From: CAYOEZ01 sp964402955
GTDB lineage: Bacteria > Chloroflexota > DTOL01 > DAOUCN01
NCBI GenBank assembly: GCA_964402955.1
Contig: CAYOEZ010000256.1
Location: 1-6,235, forward strand
DNA: 6,235 nt
Direction of reading: 5' to 3'
The position numbers were made by a program, and so were the translations under genes. This document shows positions 1-5,135 of this stretch, piece by piece (the first letter of the stretch is position 1; each line of letters opens with the position of its first letter). Under the pieces are notes generated by a model. The model worked only from the letters and a program-made list of their open reading frames with translations, made no database searches and was not told where the DNA came from.

Positions 1-51
1 AGCGGTCTCCAAAACCGCAGGTTGAGTGTTCGAGTCACTCGGGGCGTGCCA
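1..51 (+). tRNA. trnW: tRNA-Trp (CCA), 3' part
   Basis: This is the 3' two thirds of a tRNA gene cut by the window edge. The anticodon stem GCGGT (2-6) pairs with ACCGC (14-18) around the loop CTCCAAA, which places anticodon CCA at 9-11 and reads the Trp codon UGG. The T arm is GAGTG (24-28), TTCGAGT, CACTC (36-40). The 3' acceptor strand is 41-47, the discriminator is G48 and an encoded CCA is at 49-51. A tRNA-Trp just before secE-nusG is a common bacterial arrangement, so it is probably transcribed with secE and cut out of the precursor. Confidence 0.93.
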
Positions 52-79
52 GACACTACTTGTAAGGGAGAGTAAAGCA

Positions 80-382
80 TTGAGCCCGTCACTTACAAAT
101 CTGCTTCCAAAACGTGATGACAAGGCAACAAAGCCCGTTCGCAAAGAGAACGTGGCCGAAAAGCCAGCCCGCAAAGAGACAAAGGTCGCTAGCCCCGCCA
201 AAGACAACCGGCTGGTGCGCTGGTACCGCGAAACAGAGTCGGAACTGAAAAAAGTTGTCTGGCCGACACGTAAAGAGTGGACCAACCTGACCTTGATTGT
301 TTGTGCAGTCACAGTCGTGGCAGCCCTGTTCCTGGGCATCACCGATTTCATCTTTGAACGACTTATCTTGCTGATTCGATAG
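80..382 (+). CDS. secE: Preprotein translocase subunit SecE
   Basis: SecE is the small essential subunit of the SecYEG channel in the cytoplasmic membrane; it clamps and stabilises SecY. From the TTG at 80 the product has 100 residues. A charged, lysine- and arginine-rich cytosolic N-terminus (about 1-45) is followed by the conserved amphipathic segment ELKKVVWPTRKEW (about 55-67, the SecE hallmark) and one membrane helix (about 70-92). A single-helix SecE is the usual form outside enterobacteria. The start is TTG with GGGAG at 65-69, ten bases upstream. The longer reading from GTG at 26 would begin inside the tRNA-Trp T arm and is rejected. nusG follows, as in most bacteria. The N-terminal tail is low in complexity and probably poorly conserved. 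Confidence 0.93.
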   Translation: MSPSLTNLLPKRDDKATKPVRKENVAEKPARKETKVASPAKDNRLVRWYRETESELKKVVWPTRKEWTNLTLIVCAVTVVAALFLGITDFIFERLILLIR

Positions 383-401
383 CACCGCCCATGTATATTC
401 G

Positions 402-476
402 GTGACAATGCCCTCTGACTGAGGTCACGTGCTTGAGCAAGAGAATGGCCCTCGGTCAGAGGGCGCTTGTTGTCAC
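402..476. repeat. Long inverted repeat between secE and nusG
   Basis: The arms 410-423 and 451-464 pair over 14 positions, with one G-U wobble in RNA. An outer 7-bp stem, GTGACAA (402-408) with TTGTCAC (470-476), extends it across a small asymmetric internal loop. The apical loop is about 27 bases. No T-tract follows, so it is not a standard intrinsic terminator. It could be an mRNA processing or stability element, or a dispersed palindromic element. The function is unknown. Confidence 0.75.
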
Positions 477-517
477 ATGAGTGCGCAGGCCGGCCGACCG
501 GTCCCGCCGTTGCAGGG

Positions 518-544
518 CTTTTGCGCCCGATCAGTGCGCAAAAG
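518..544. repeat. 9-bp inverted repeat in the nusG leader
   Basis: CTTTTGCGC (518-526) and GCGCAAAAG (536-544) are perfect inverted copies with a 9-base spacer, 37 bases before the nusG start. There is no T-tract after the second arm. It could be a leader hairpin or a dimeric protein-binding site. Its role is not deducible from this window alone. Confidence 0.55.
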
Positions 545-581
545 AATACGCTTCATACAGTGAGCACCAAAAAGAGCCTGA

Positions 582-1139
582 ATGGACGAGCAAACGCGCG
601 AAGATCTCAAAGACACGGAGAAACGGTGGTACGTTGTCCACACCTACTCCGGGTACGAGAATAAAGTCAAAGTCAACCTGGAACATCGCATCGATTCCAT
701 GGCCATGAAGGACAAGATTTTCCAGATCGTCGTGCCGACCGAAGAGGAAGTTGAGCTCAAGGAAGGCAAGAAGGTCACGACGAAGCGGAAGATCTTCCCT
801 GGCTATGTGCTCGTCGAGATGATCATGGGTGAAGAACCCTGGTATGTCGTGCGCAATACGCCCGGCGTCACCGGGTTTGTCGGCACAGGCAACAAACCCG
901 TGCCACTGCAAGACCATGAAGTCAAAGCCATCATCAAGCAGATGAAAGTCGAGACGCCCAAGGTCAAGGTCGGCTTTAGCGTTGGCCAGAGCGTCAAGAT
1001 CATCGATGGCCCATTTGCCGAGTTCATGGGTGTGGTTGACGAACTCAACCCTGAGCGGGGCAAGTTGAAGGTGCTCGTCTCTTTCTTCGGTCGTGAGACG
1101 CCGGTCGAACTGGATTTCACTCAGATTGCCCGGCTCTAA
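582..1139 (+). CDS. nusG: Transcription elongation/antitermination factor NusG
   Basis: NusG binds the RNA polymerase clamp through its N-terminal domain. It modulates pausing and couples transcription to Rho or to the ribosome (via S10) through its C-terminal KOW domain. The 185-residue product has family-typical length. The NGN domain starts at WYVVHTYSGYE (16-26) and includes FPGYVLVEM (72-80) and VRNTPGVTGFVG (90-101). The KOW domain occupies about 134-185, with IDGPFAEFMG, NPERGKLKV and FGRETPVELDF. The ATG at 582 is preceded by only a weak purine stretch (AAAAAGAG), so translation initiation may be modest or structure-dependent. It lies 199 bases after secE, a gap filled by two inverted repeats, and is followed by a repeat cluster before rplK. 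Confidence 0.97.
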   Translation: MDEQTREDLKDTEKRWYVVHTYSGYENKVKVNLEHRIDSMAMKDKIFQIVVPTEEEVELKEGKKVTTKRKIFPGYVLVEMIMGEEPWYVVRNTPGVTGFVGTGNKPVPLQDHEVKAIIKQMKVETPKVKVGFSVGQSVKIIDGPFAEFMGVVDELNPERGKLKVLVSFFGRETPVELDFTQIARL

Positions 1140-1162
1140 GACGCAGGTGCAGCGGGTCAATA

Positions 1163-1338
1163 TGTAGGGCAGGTTTCCATACCTGCCAACATGATCCCAC
1201 GGCAGGCAAGATGTAGGGCAGGTTTCCATACCTGCCAACATGATCCCACGGCAGGTATGGAAACCTGCCCTACAAATGGTGACACGGCAGGTATGGAAAC
1301 CTGCCCTACAAATGGTAACACGGCAGGTCAAAACTGCC
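1163..1338. repeat. Cluster of nested GGCAGGT/ACCTGCC palindromic repeats
   Basis: Four full 25-bp units and one degenerate unit fill the nusG-rplK gap. Units at 1163-1187 and 1212-1236 are in one orientation; those at 1250-1274 and 1286-1310 are in the other; 1322-1338 is a diverged remnant. Each unit is itself a hairpin: GGCAGGT, six bases, ACCTGCC. The left half repeats with a 49-base period (1162-1206 is identical to 1211-1255). The right half repeats with a 36-base period. Units two and three form a 25-bp stem over a 13-base loop. This resembles dispersed REP-like repeats; the relation to Chloroflexota is from memory. A transcript through this region should fold strongly. Confidence 0.92.
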
Positions 1339-1378
1339 TGACCGTATAGGCAAAACGCAGGCATTGTGAGGAATTAGA

Positions 1379-1804
1379 ATGGCAAAGAAAGTCAAGGCAG
1401 TGGTCAAGTTGCAGATCGTGGCCGGCAAGGCCACCCCTGCCCCGCCGGTTGGCCCGGCTCTGGGCCAGCATGGCGTCAACACCATGGCCTTCTGCAAGGA
1501 ATACAACGAGAGGACAGCAGGGCAGGCCGGCATGGTCGTCCCTGTCGAAATCACCGTCTTCGAAGACCGGTCGTTCACCTTCATCATCAAGACACCGCCG
1601 GCTGTTGACCTGATCAAGAAGGCGCTCAACATCCAGAAGGGCGGCGCCACCCCGTTGCGCGCCTCGGCGGGCAAGATCACCAAGTCTCAGGTGCGCGATA
1701 TTGCCAACATGAAGCTCAAGGATCTCAACGCCTATGACGTTGACTCGGCGATGAAAATCATCGAGGGTACATGCCGCAGCATGGGCATCGACGTCGTCGC
1801 CTAA
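1379..1804 (+). CDS. rplK: 50S ribosomal protein L11
   Basis: L11 binds the GTPase-associated centre of 23S rRNA at the base of the L7/L12 stalk and takes part in factor-dependent GTP hydrolysis; in many bacteria it is also needed for RelA activation. The 141 residues are the standard length. The N-terminal domain carries the proline-rich PPVGPALGQ (22-30) and the segment FTFIIKTPPA (66-75). The C-terminal RNA-binding domain (about 76-141) contains KITKSQVRDIA and ends in GTCRSMGIDV. The ATG at 1379 is preceded by GAGG at 1368-1371, seven bases upstream. It follows the large repeat cluster and heads the rplKA pair. Confidence 0.98.
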   Translation: MAKKVKAVVKLQIVAGKATPAPPVGPALGQHGVNTMAFCKEYNERTAGQAGMVVPVEITVFEDRSFTFIIKTPPAVDLIKKALNIQKGGATPLRASAGKITKSQVRDIANMKLKDLNAYDVDSAMKIIEGTCRSMGIDVVA

Positions 1805-1805
1805 A

Positions 1806-1824
1806 GGCAGGTCACAGACCTGCC
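1806..1824. repeat. Short palindrome related to the 1163-1338 repeats
   Basis: GGCAGGTC (1806-1813), a three-base loop and GACCTGCC (1817-1824) form a perfect 8-bp hairpin starting two bases after the rplK stop codon. It shares the GGCAGGT...ACCTGCC core of the nusG-rplK cluster. No T-tract follows, so termination is unlikely. Confidence 0.75.
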
Positions 1825-1841
1825 CGTGCATCACACATTCA

Positions 1842-1873
1842 GTGGGAGCCTCTAACCAGGGCGCTCGCACCAC
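1842..1873 (+). promoter_or_regulatory. Candidate L1-binding leader hairpin before rplA
   Basis: GTGG (1842-1845) pairs with CCAC (1870-1873). Inside it, GAGC (1846-1849) pairs with GCTC (1863-1866), leaving GCA bulged at 1867-1869 on the 3' side. The structure ends exactly where the Shine-Dalgarno AAGGAG (1874-1879) begins. The GUGGGAG element resembles the GGUGGGUAG segment of the 23S rRNA L1 site as I recall it. Ribosomal protein L1 is known to repress its own mRNA by rRNA mimicry. The fold and position are seen; L1 binding is inferred. Confidence 0.5.
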
Positions 1874-1885
1874 AAGGAGCCACAC

Positions 1886-2602
1886 ATGGCAACCAAGCAC
1901 GGCAAGAAGTACAACGCAGCAGCAAAACTGATTGAGAGCGGCAAGGCCTACAACCCGCAAGAGGCCGTTGCCCTTGTCAAGAAGACCTCGGTCACCAAGT
2001 TCGATGCCACGGTCGAAGTGCACTTTCGCCTCGGCGTCGATCCCAAGTATGCCGATCAACAGGTTCGTGGTCTCGCCGTTCTGCCCAACGGCACTGGCCA
2101 GACAGTGCGTGTTCTCGTCTTCGCCCAGGGCGACGGCGTGCGCATCGCCGAAGAAGCCGGCGCCGATTTCGTGGGCAGCGACGAGATCATGAAGAAGATC
2201 GAAGAAGGCTGGGTCGACTTTGAAGTCGCCATCGCCACGCCCGATCTGATGCCCAAGGTCAGCCGCCTCGGCAAAGTCCTCGGCCGCAGAGGCTTGATGC
2301 CCAATCCCAAGTCGGGCACCATCGCGCCGGCCGCCGACCTGCCTCGCCTGATCAAGGAAGCGCGCAAGGGGCGCGTTGAATTCAAGGTCGACAAGACATC
2401 CAATCTGCACACCGTCATCGGCAAGGCGAGCTTTAGCGATGAGAGTTTGACCGAGAACCTGGCCACCCTGATCGAAGCCATCATCAAAGCCAAGCCGGCC
2501 GGAGCCAAGGGCCAGTATATCAAGTCAGTGACGATCGCCACAACCATGGGCCCTGGCGTCCCGATCGACGTCAACAGCGCCCAGGCCATGACCACAGCAT
2601 AG
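1886..2602 (+). CDS. rplA: 50S ribosomal protein L1
   Basis: L1 forms the mobile L1 stalk with 23S rRNA helices 76-78, helps release deacylated tRNA from the E site, and acts as a translational repressor of its own mRNA. The product has 238 residues, as is typical (about 230-240). The start is the lysine-rich MATKHGKKYNAAAKLI. The two-domain fold is supported by the family signature around LGRRGLMPNPKSGT (about 130-145) and the C-terminal segment GAKGQYIKSVTIATTMGPG, which closes domain I. The ATG at 1886 has AAGGAG six bases upstream. The gene sits 81 bases after rplK, separated by a short palindrome and a candidate L1-binding hairpin. A long structured leader follows before rplJ. Confidence 0.98.
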   Translation: MATKHGKKYNAAAKLIESGKAYNPQEAVALVKKTSVTKFDATVEVHFRLGVDPKYADQQVRGLAVLPNGTGQTVRVLVFAQGDGVRIAEEAGADFVGSDEIMKKIEEGWVDFEVAIATPDLMPKVSRLGKVLGRRGLMPNPKSGTIAPAADLPRLIKEARKGRVEFKVDKTSNLHTVIGKASFSDESLTENLATLIEAIIKAKPAGAKGQYIKSVTIATTMGPGVPIDVNSAQAMTTA

Positions 2603-2668
2603 CCAGTCCGTCACCGCAGAGATCGCGCAGAGGCCTCTTTTCTCGGCCGCAGTCTTCTCACGATCTCA

Positions 2669-2786
2669 GCGGCGCCAATCCAATAGCGCCGCAGACAGCA
2701 GGCGCCCACTGTGTGGGCTTAATCGATGCCTGCCGAGGCAAATGACACGTCACAGACGACCAGGTGCGAGCCTGGAACAGTCACGT
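2669..2786 (+). promoter_or_regulatory. rplJ leader, probable L10(L12) binding region
   Basis: The 278-base gap before rplJ holds a chain of hairpins: GCGGCGC/GCGCCGC (2669-2675 with 2686-2692), GCCCAC/GTGGGC (2704-2709 with 2713-2718), GCCT/AGGC in GCCTGCCGAGGC (2728-2739), CGTC/GACG (2748-2758) and CCAGG/CCTGG (2760-2775). A CCTGCCGAGG element shortly before an attenuator is, from memory, a hallmark of L10 leaders, where L10-L12 complex binding controls its own operon. The stems are seen; the binding role is inferred. Nothing gene-like is visible in the gap, including its first part (2603-2668). Confidence 0.65.
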
Positions 2787-2829
2787 AACGGTCTTTGCGT
2801 CGACCAGGCGCAAAGACCGTTTTTTGTTT
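2787..2829 (+). terminator. Intrinsic terminator/attenuator upstream of rplJ
   Basis: A perfect 13-bp stem, AACGGTCTTTGCG (2787-2799) with CGCAAAGACCGTT (2809-2821), closes a 9-base loop. It runs into a T-tract at 2820-2825, then G and TTT. It lies 52 bases before the rplJ start, inside the operon, so attenuation of rplJL is more likely than a simple operon end. A competing antiterminator fold was not resolved by eye. Confidence 0.88.
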
Positions 2830-2864
2830 GCCGTTGTCGTATGTCATCGTTCTATCTACTTAGC

Positions 2865-2874
2865 AAGGAGGTGA
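2865..2874 (+). promoter_or_regulatory. Full-length Shine-Dalgarno of rplJ
   Basis: AAGGAGGTGA matches the 16S rRNA anti-Shine-Dalgarno over ten bases and sits just before the TTG at 2881. It fixes the start of rplJ and probably compensates for the weak TTG codon. Confidence 0.85.
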
Positions 2875-2880
2875 GAAAAT

Positions 2881-3435
2881 TTGGCCAAGTCAAAGGAAGG
2901 ACGCAAAGGCACTCCGCTCAAGCAGAAGAGAGTTAGCTCGCTGAGTGAATTGCTCAAGCGATCGCAGTTGGCCGTCGTCACGGATTATCGCGGCATGAAA
3001 ATGGTCGAGATTTCCGCTCTGCGCGCCCAGTTGCGCAAGGTTGATAGCGAGTTCCACGTTACCAAGAACACCTTGCTGCGCATTGCAGGCGGCGACGCCG
3101 GCTTGAGCGCGCTCGCGCCAGTCCTGGCCGGTACAACTGCTATCGCTTTCTGTTTCGGCGATATCGCTGCGCCTGCCAAGCTGCTGACCGACTTCACCCG
3201 CACATCGAAGACGCTCAAGATCAAGGCAGCCCTTTTGTCCGGGAAACTGGTTGGGGCTGATCAACTGCTCGCCATCGCCAGTCTGCCAGCGCGACCCGTG
3301 CTGCAGGCGCAGTTTTTGGGTGCTCTGCAAGGCCCGTGCGCCAATATGGTCCGCATTCTGAACGGCCCACTGCAGTCCATGGTGGGTGTGTTGCAGGCTC
3401 GTGTTGACCAGATGGAAAGAACGAGTGCTGCGTAG
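2881..3435 (+). CDS. rplJ: 50S ribosomal protein L10
   Basis: L10 anchors the L7/L12 dimers to 23S rRNA at the base of the factor-recruiting stalk, and the L10-L12 complex usually represses its own mRNA. The product has 184 residues, slightly above the usual 165-175. The N-terminal RNA-binding domain contains VTDYRGMKMVEISALRAQLR (about 34-53) and FHVTKNTLLRIA (about 59-70). The C-terminal helix that carries L12 dimers is about 155-180 (PLQSMVGVLQARVDQME). The TTG at 2881 is chosen because an almost ideal Shine-Dalgarno lies just upstream and the protein begins MAKSKEGR. A leader with an attenuator precedes it, and rplL follows after 64 bases. Confidence 0.97.
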   Translation: MAKSKEGRKGTPLKQKRVSSLSELLKRSQLAVVTDYRGMKMVEISALRAQLRKVDSEFHVTKNTLLRIAGGDAGLSALAPVLAGTTAIAFCFGDIAAPAKLLTDFTRTSKTLKIKAALLSGKLVGADQLLAIASLPARPVLQAQFLGALQGPCANMVRILNGPLQSMVGVLQARVDQMERTSAA

Positions 3436-3499
3436 GTCTGCGGCCCATGCTTGCAGGCACGGTCATCAGGTTCAATCATAACAAGGAGAATAGTTAGAA

Positions 3500-3883
3500 A
3501 TGACGAAGGAAGAGATCATCGCGGCATTGGATGTCATGCCGGCCCTCGAGCTGTCACAGTTCGTTAAGGAGCTCCAGGAGCACTGGGGCGTGAGCGCGGC
3601 CGTTGCTGTCGCCGCACCCGCCGCCGGCGCCGCTGGCGCTGCTGCACCGGCTGCCGCCCCCGTTGAGGAGCAGACCGAGTTCACCGTCACCCTGAAGGAA
3701 ATCGGCCCTAACAAGATCAACGTCATCAAAGTCGTGCGCGAGCTCACCGCACTGGGTCTGAAGGAAGCCAAGGACCTGGTTGAGGCTGCTCCCAAGGCTG
3801 TCAAAGAGAACGTGGCCAAGGCCGATGCTCAGACTATGAAAGACAAGCTCGAGGCCGCCGGCGCTGTCGTCGAAGTCAAGTAG
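3500..3883 (+). CDS. rplL: 50S ribosomal protein L7/L12
   Basis: L7/L12 is the multicopy stalk protein that recruits translational GTPases (EF-Tu, EF-G, IF2, RF3) and stimulates GTP hydrolysis. The 127 residues show its three parts. An N-terminal dimerisation domain (about 1-33) ends in WGVSAA. A flexible Ala/Pro/Gly hinge (about 34-55) follows. The globular C-terminal domain (about 58-127) carries FTVTLKEIGPNKINVIKVVRE and GLKEAKDLVEAAPK, the factor-contacting helices. The start ATG has AAGGAG at 3483-3488, eleven bases upstream. It follows rplJ. Unlike many bacteria, rpoB does not come next; a long palindrome and a phosphatase gene do. Confidence 0.98.
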   Translation: MTKEEIIAALDVMPALELSQFVKELQEHWGVSAAVAVAAPAAGAAGAAAPAAAPVEEQTEFTVTLKEIGPNKINVIKVVRELTALGLKEAKDLVEAAPKAVKENVAKADAQTMKDKLEAAGAVVEVK

Positions 3884-3890
3884 TCAAGCA

Positions 3891-3978
3891 CAGGGTTCAG
3901 GGGTCAGGGTATAGGGTTCAGCAGGTCCGGTTGCATATCTCTGACCGCTGAACCCTGATCCCTGAACCCTGAACCCTG
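3891..3978. repeat. Long palindrome built of CTGAACC-type units
   Basis: The 32-base arms 3891-3922 and 3947-3978 are inverted copies matching at 28 of 32 positions, around a 24-base centre. Each arm consists of imperfect tandem 7-base steps (CAGGGTT on the left, CTGAACC on the right). It starts 7 bases after the rplL stop and ends 10 bases before the next start codon, so it fills the whole gap. No T-tract follows. It looks like a dispersed palindromic element that could also act as a 3' stabilising hairpin for the rplJL mRNA. Confidence 0.88.
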
Positions 3979-3988
3979 CCCCTCCACC

Positions 3989-4690
3989 ATGCAGATCGAT
4001 GTTGCGGTTGCCAAGGCCCCTAAATACCCCTTCAGCGTTAGCGGCGACACGCTGGAAATGATCGAGCGGCCCCATGGCGGGATCTCGTTTGTCCTCGCCG
4101 ACGGCCAGGGTCACGGTCCGGCTGCCAACTATCTTTCGCACCTGGTGGCGACCAAAGCCGTCTCACTGCTCGCCGATGGCGTGCGCGACGGGGCGGCGGC
4201 CAGAGCAACCCACGACTTCCTCTATGCCTATCGCGAAGGCAAGGTGTCGGCCGATCTAACGATCGTCTCCGTTGATCTGGCGAGCAAGACCATCGTGCTC
4301 TCCCGCAACAGCACCTGCCCACTGCTCATCTTCTCCGGCAGCAATCTACGCCTGGTCAACGAACCATCTCAGCCGATCGGCATCTACGCCCGCACCAAAC
4401 CGGTTGTCGTGGAGTTGCCGCTGGAAAGCGACCTGACGATCGTTGTCCTCAGCGACGGCGTTGTCGAAGCAGGGGCGCGCTATGGCCAGCGCCTCGAGCT
4501 TGCGTCCACCGTCCAGGCGCTCGTCACCTCCACGGCGTCGGCGCAAGACATCGCCGACACGTTGCTGGCGCTGGCCGTGGCTCTGGACAAGACCAGACCA
4601 GAGGATGACTCAAGCGTGCTCGTCTTGACGACCAGGCCCGGAGAGAGCGCGGACAACACCCGGCGCCTGCACGTTTCGTATCCCGTGTAG
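3989..4690 (+). CDS. Stand-alone SpoIIE/RsbX-like PPM serine phosphatase
   Basis: This is probably a metal-dependent protein phosphatase of the SpoIIE/RsbX/RsbU family, which dephosphorylates anti-anti-sigma (STAS) or related switch proteins in partner-switching pathways. The 233 residues contain essentially only the catalytic domain. GD at 19-20 and ADGQGHG at 37-43 match the metal-binding motif. LSDG with D156 and E160 forms the later metal site, and EDDSSVLVL (205-213) forms the C-terminal acidic motif. No sensor, HAMP, GAF or membrane segment is present, so it resembles RsbX more than RsbU. The ATG at 3989 has no clear Shine-Dalgarno; the preceding bases are the CCCTGCCCCTCCACC edge of a palindrome. 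No kinase or STAS protein is encoded in the window, so the substrate is unknown. Confidence 0.82.
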   Translation: MQIDVAVAKAPKYPFSVSGDTLEMIERPHGGISFVLADGQGHGPAANYLSHLVATKAVSLLADGVRDGAAARATHDFLYAYREGKVSADLTIVSVDLASKTIVLSRNSTCPLLIFSGSNLRLVNEPSQPIGIYARTKPVVVELPLESDLTIVVLSDGVVEAGARYGQRLELASTVQALVTSTASAQDIADTLLALAVALDKTRPEDDSSVLVLTTRPGESADNTRRLHVSYPV

Positions 4691-4781
4691 GAGGTTCATC
4701 AGTGCACGCCCGCCTGCACGCCGTCACACATCACGTCCTATGCGCCGGGCGGCGTTCACGTGTGGTTGGGTTATCTTGCCT

Positions 4782-5135
4782 ATGCATATCACGATTGTTG
4801 GCGTCTGCGCCGCAGGTAAAACAACCCTGGCGCAGAAACTGCAACAGGATGGCTACGACGCTGAAACCGTCGCCCAGGAACACTCCTACATCGCCGCCCT
4901 CTACCGCCACACCCCACACGACGTTCTCATCTTCCTGGACGCCTCACTTGCAGCCATCAAGAGGCGGCGCAAGATCGATTGGGGCGAAGAGCAGCTCGCC
5001 GCAGAATACCAACGTCTGGCCGAAGCTCGTCGCGCCTGCGATCTCTATGTCAAAACCGACGACCTGAGCGCAGAGCGCGTCTTTCGCCGCGTGCGCCGTT
5101 TTCTCGAAAAACGCGCCGGCGAGGCGAAGGGGTAA
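4782..5135 (+). CDS. Small P-loop NTPase / kinase-like protein
   Basis: The function is unassigned. The 117-residue product opens directly with a beta strand and a Walker A loop, MHITIVGVCAAGKTT (GVCAAGKT at 7-14). It then shows a hydrophobic strand ending in Asp, VLIFLDA (48-54), a basic KRRRK cluster (60-64) and two C-terminal helices. This layout resembles nucleoside/shikimate-kinase-type P-loop folds, but the protein is short and has no clear Walker B or LID. The ATG at 4782 is chosen because P-loop proteins of this type start just before strand 1. An in-frame ATG at 4740 would add 14 residues. Neither has a good Shine-Dalgarno. It lies 91 bases after the phosphatase, possibly in the same transcript. 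Confidence 0.7.
   Translation: MHITIVGVCAAGKTTLAQKLQQDGYDAETVAQEHSYIAALYRHTPHDVLIFLDASLAAIKRRRKIDWGEEQLAAEYQRLAEARRACDLYVKTDDLSAERVFRRVRRFLEKRAGEAKG

Noticed and set aside
26..79. GTG at 26 as the secE start
   Set aside because: It lies within the T arm of tRNA-Trp and has no ribosome site. TTG at 80 with GGGAG upstream gives a normal SecE N-terminus.
1163..1338. CRISPR array
   Set aside because: Units are palindromic, occur in both orientations and have short, near-identical spacers, so this is a REP-like cluster.
531..1364. Long - strand open frame across nusG and the repeat cluster
   Set aside because: It is antisense to nusG, its N-terminal part is translated palindromic repeat (CRVTICRAGFHT twice), and it matches no family I know.
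1328..2410. 360-residue - strand open frame across rplK and rplA
   Set aside because: It is a shadow of two certain ribosomal genes in GC-rich codon usage; the composition is not protein-like and there is no ribosome site.
3891..3978. Intrinsic terminator after rplL
   Set aside because: The palindrome is long but has no T-tract on either side, so termination by the standard mechanism is not supported.
4702..5067. 121-residue + strand frame starting at the GTG with a good Shine-Dalgarno
   Set aside because: Its sequence (Ser/Pro/Thr-rich, low order) is a frame shadow of the P-loop gene, which has a Walker A motif in the other frame. The start signal itself is reported as a finding.
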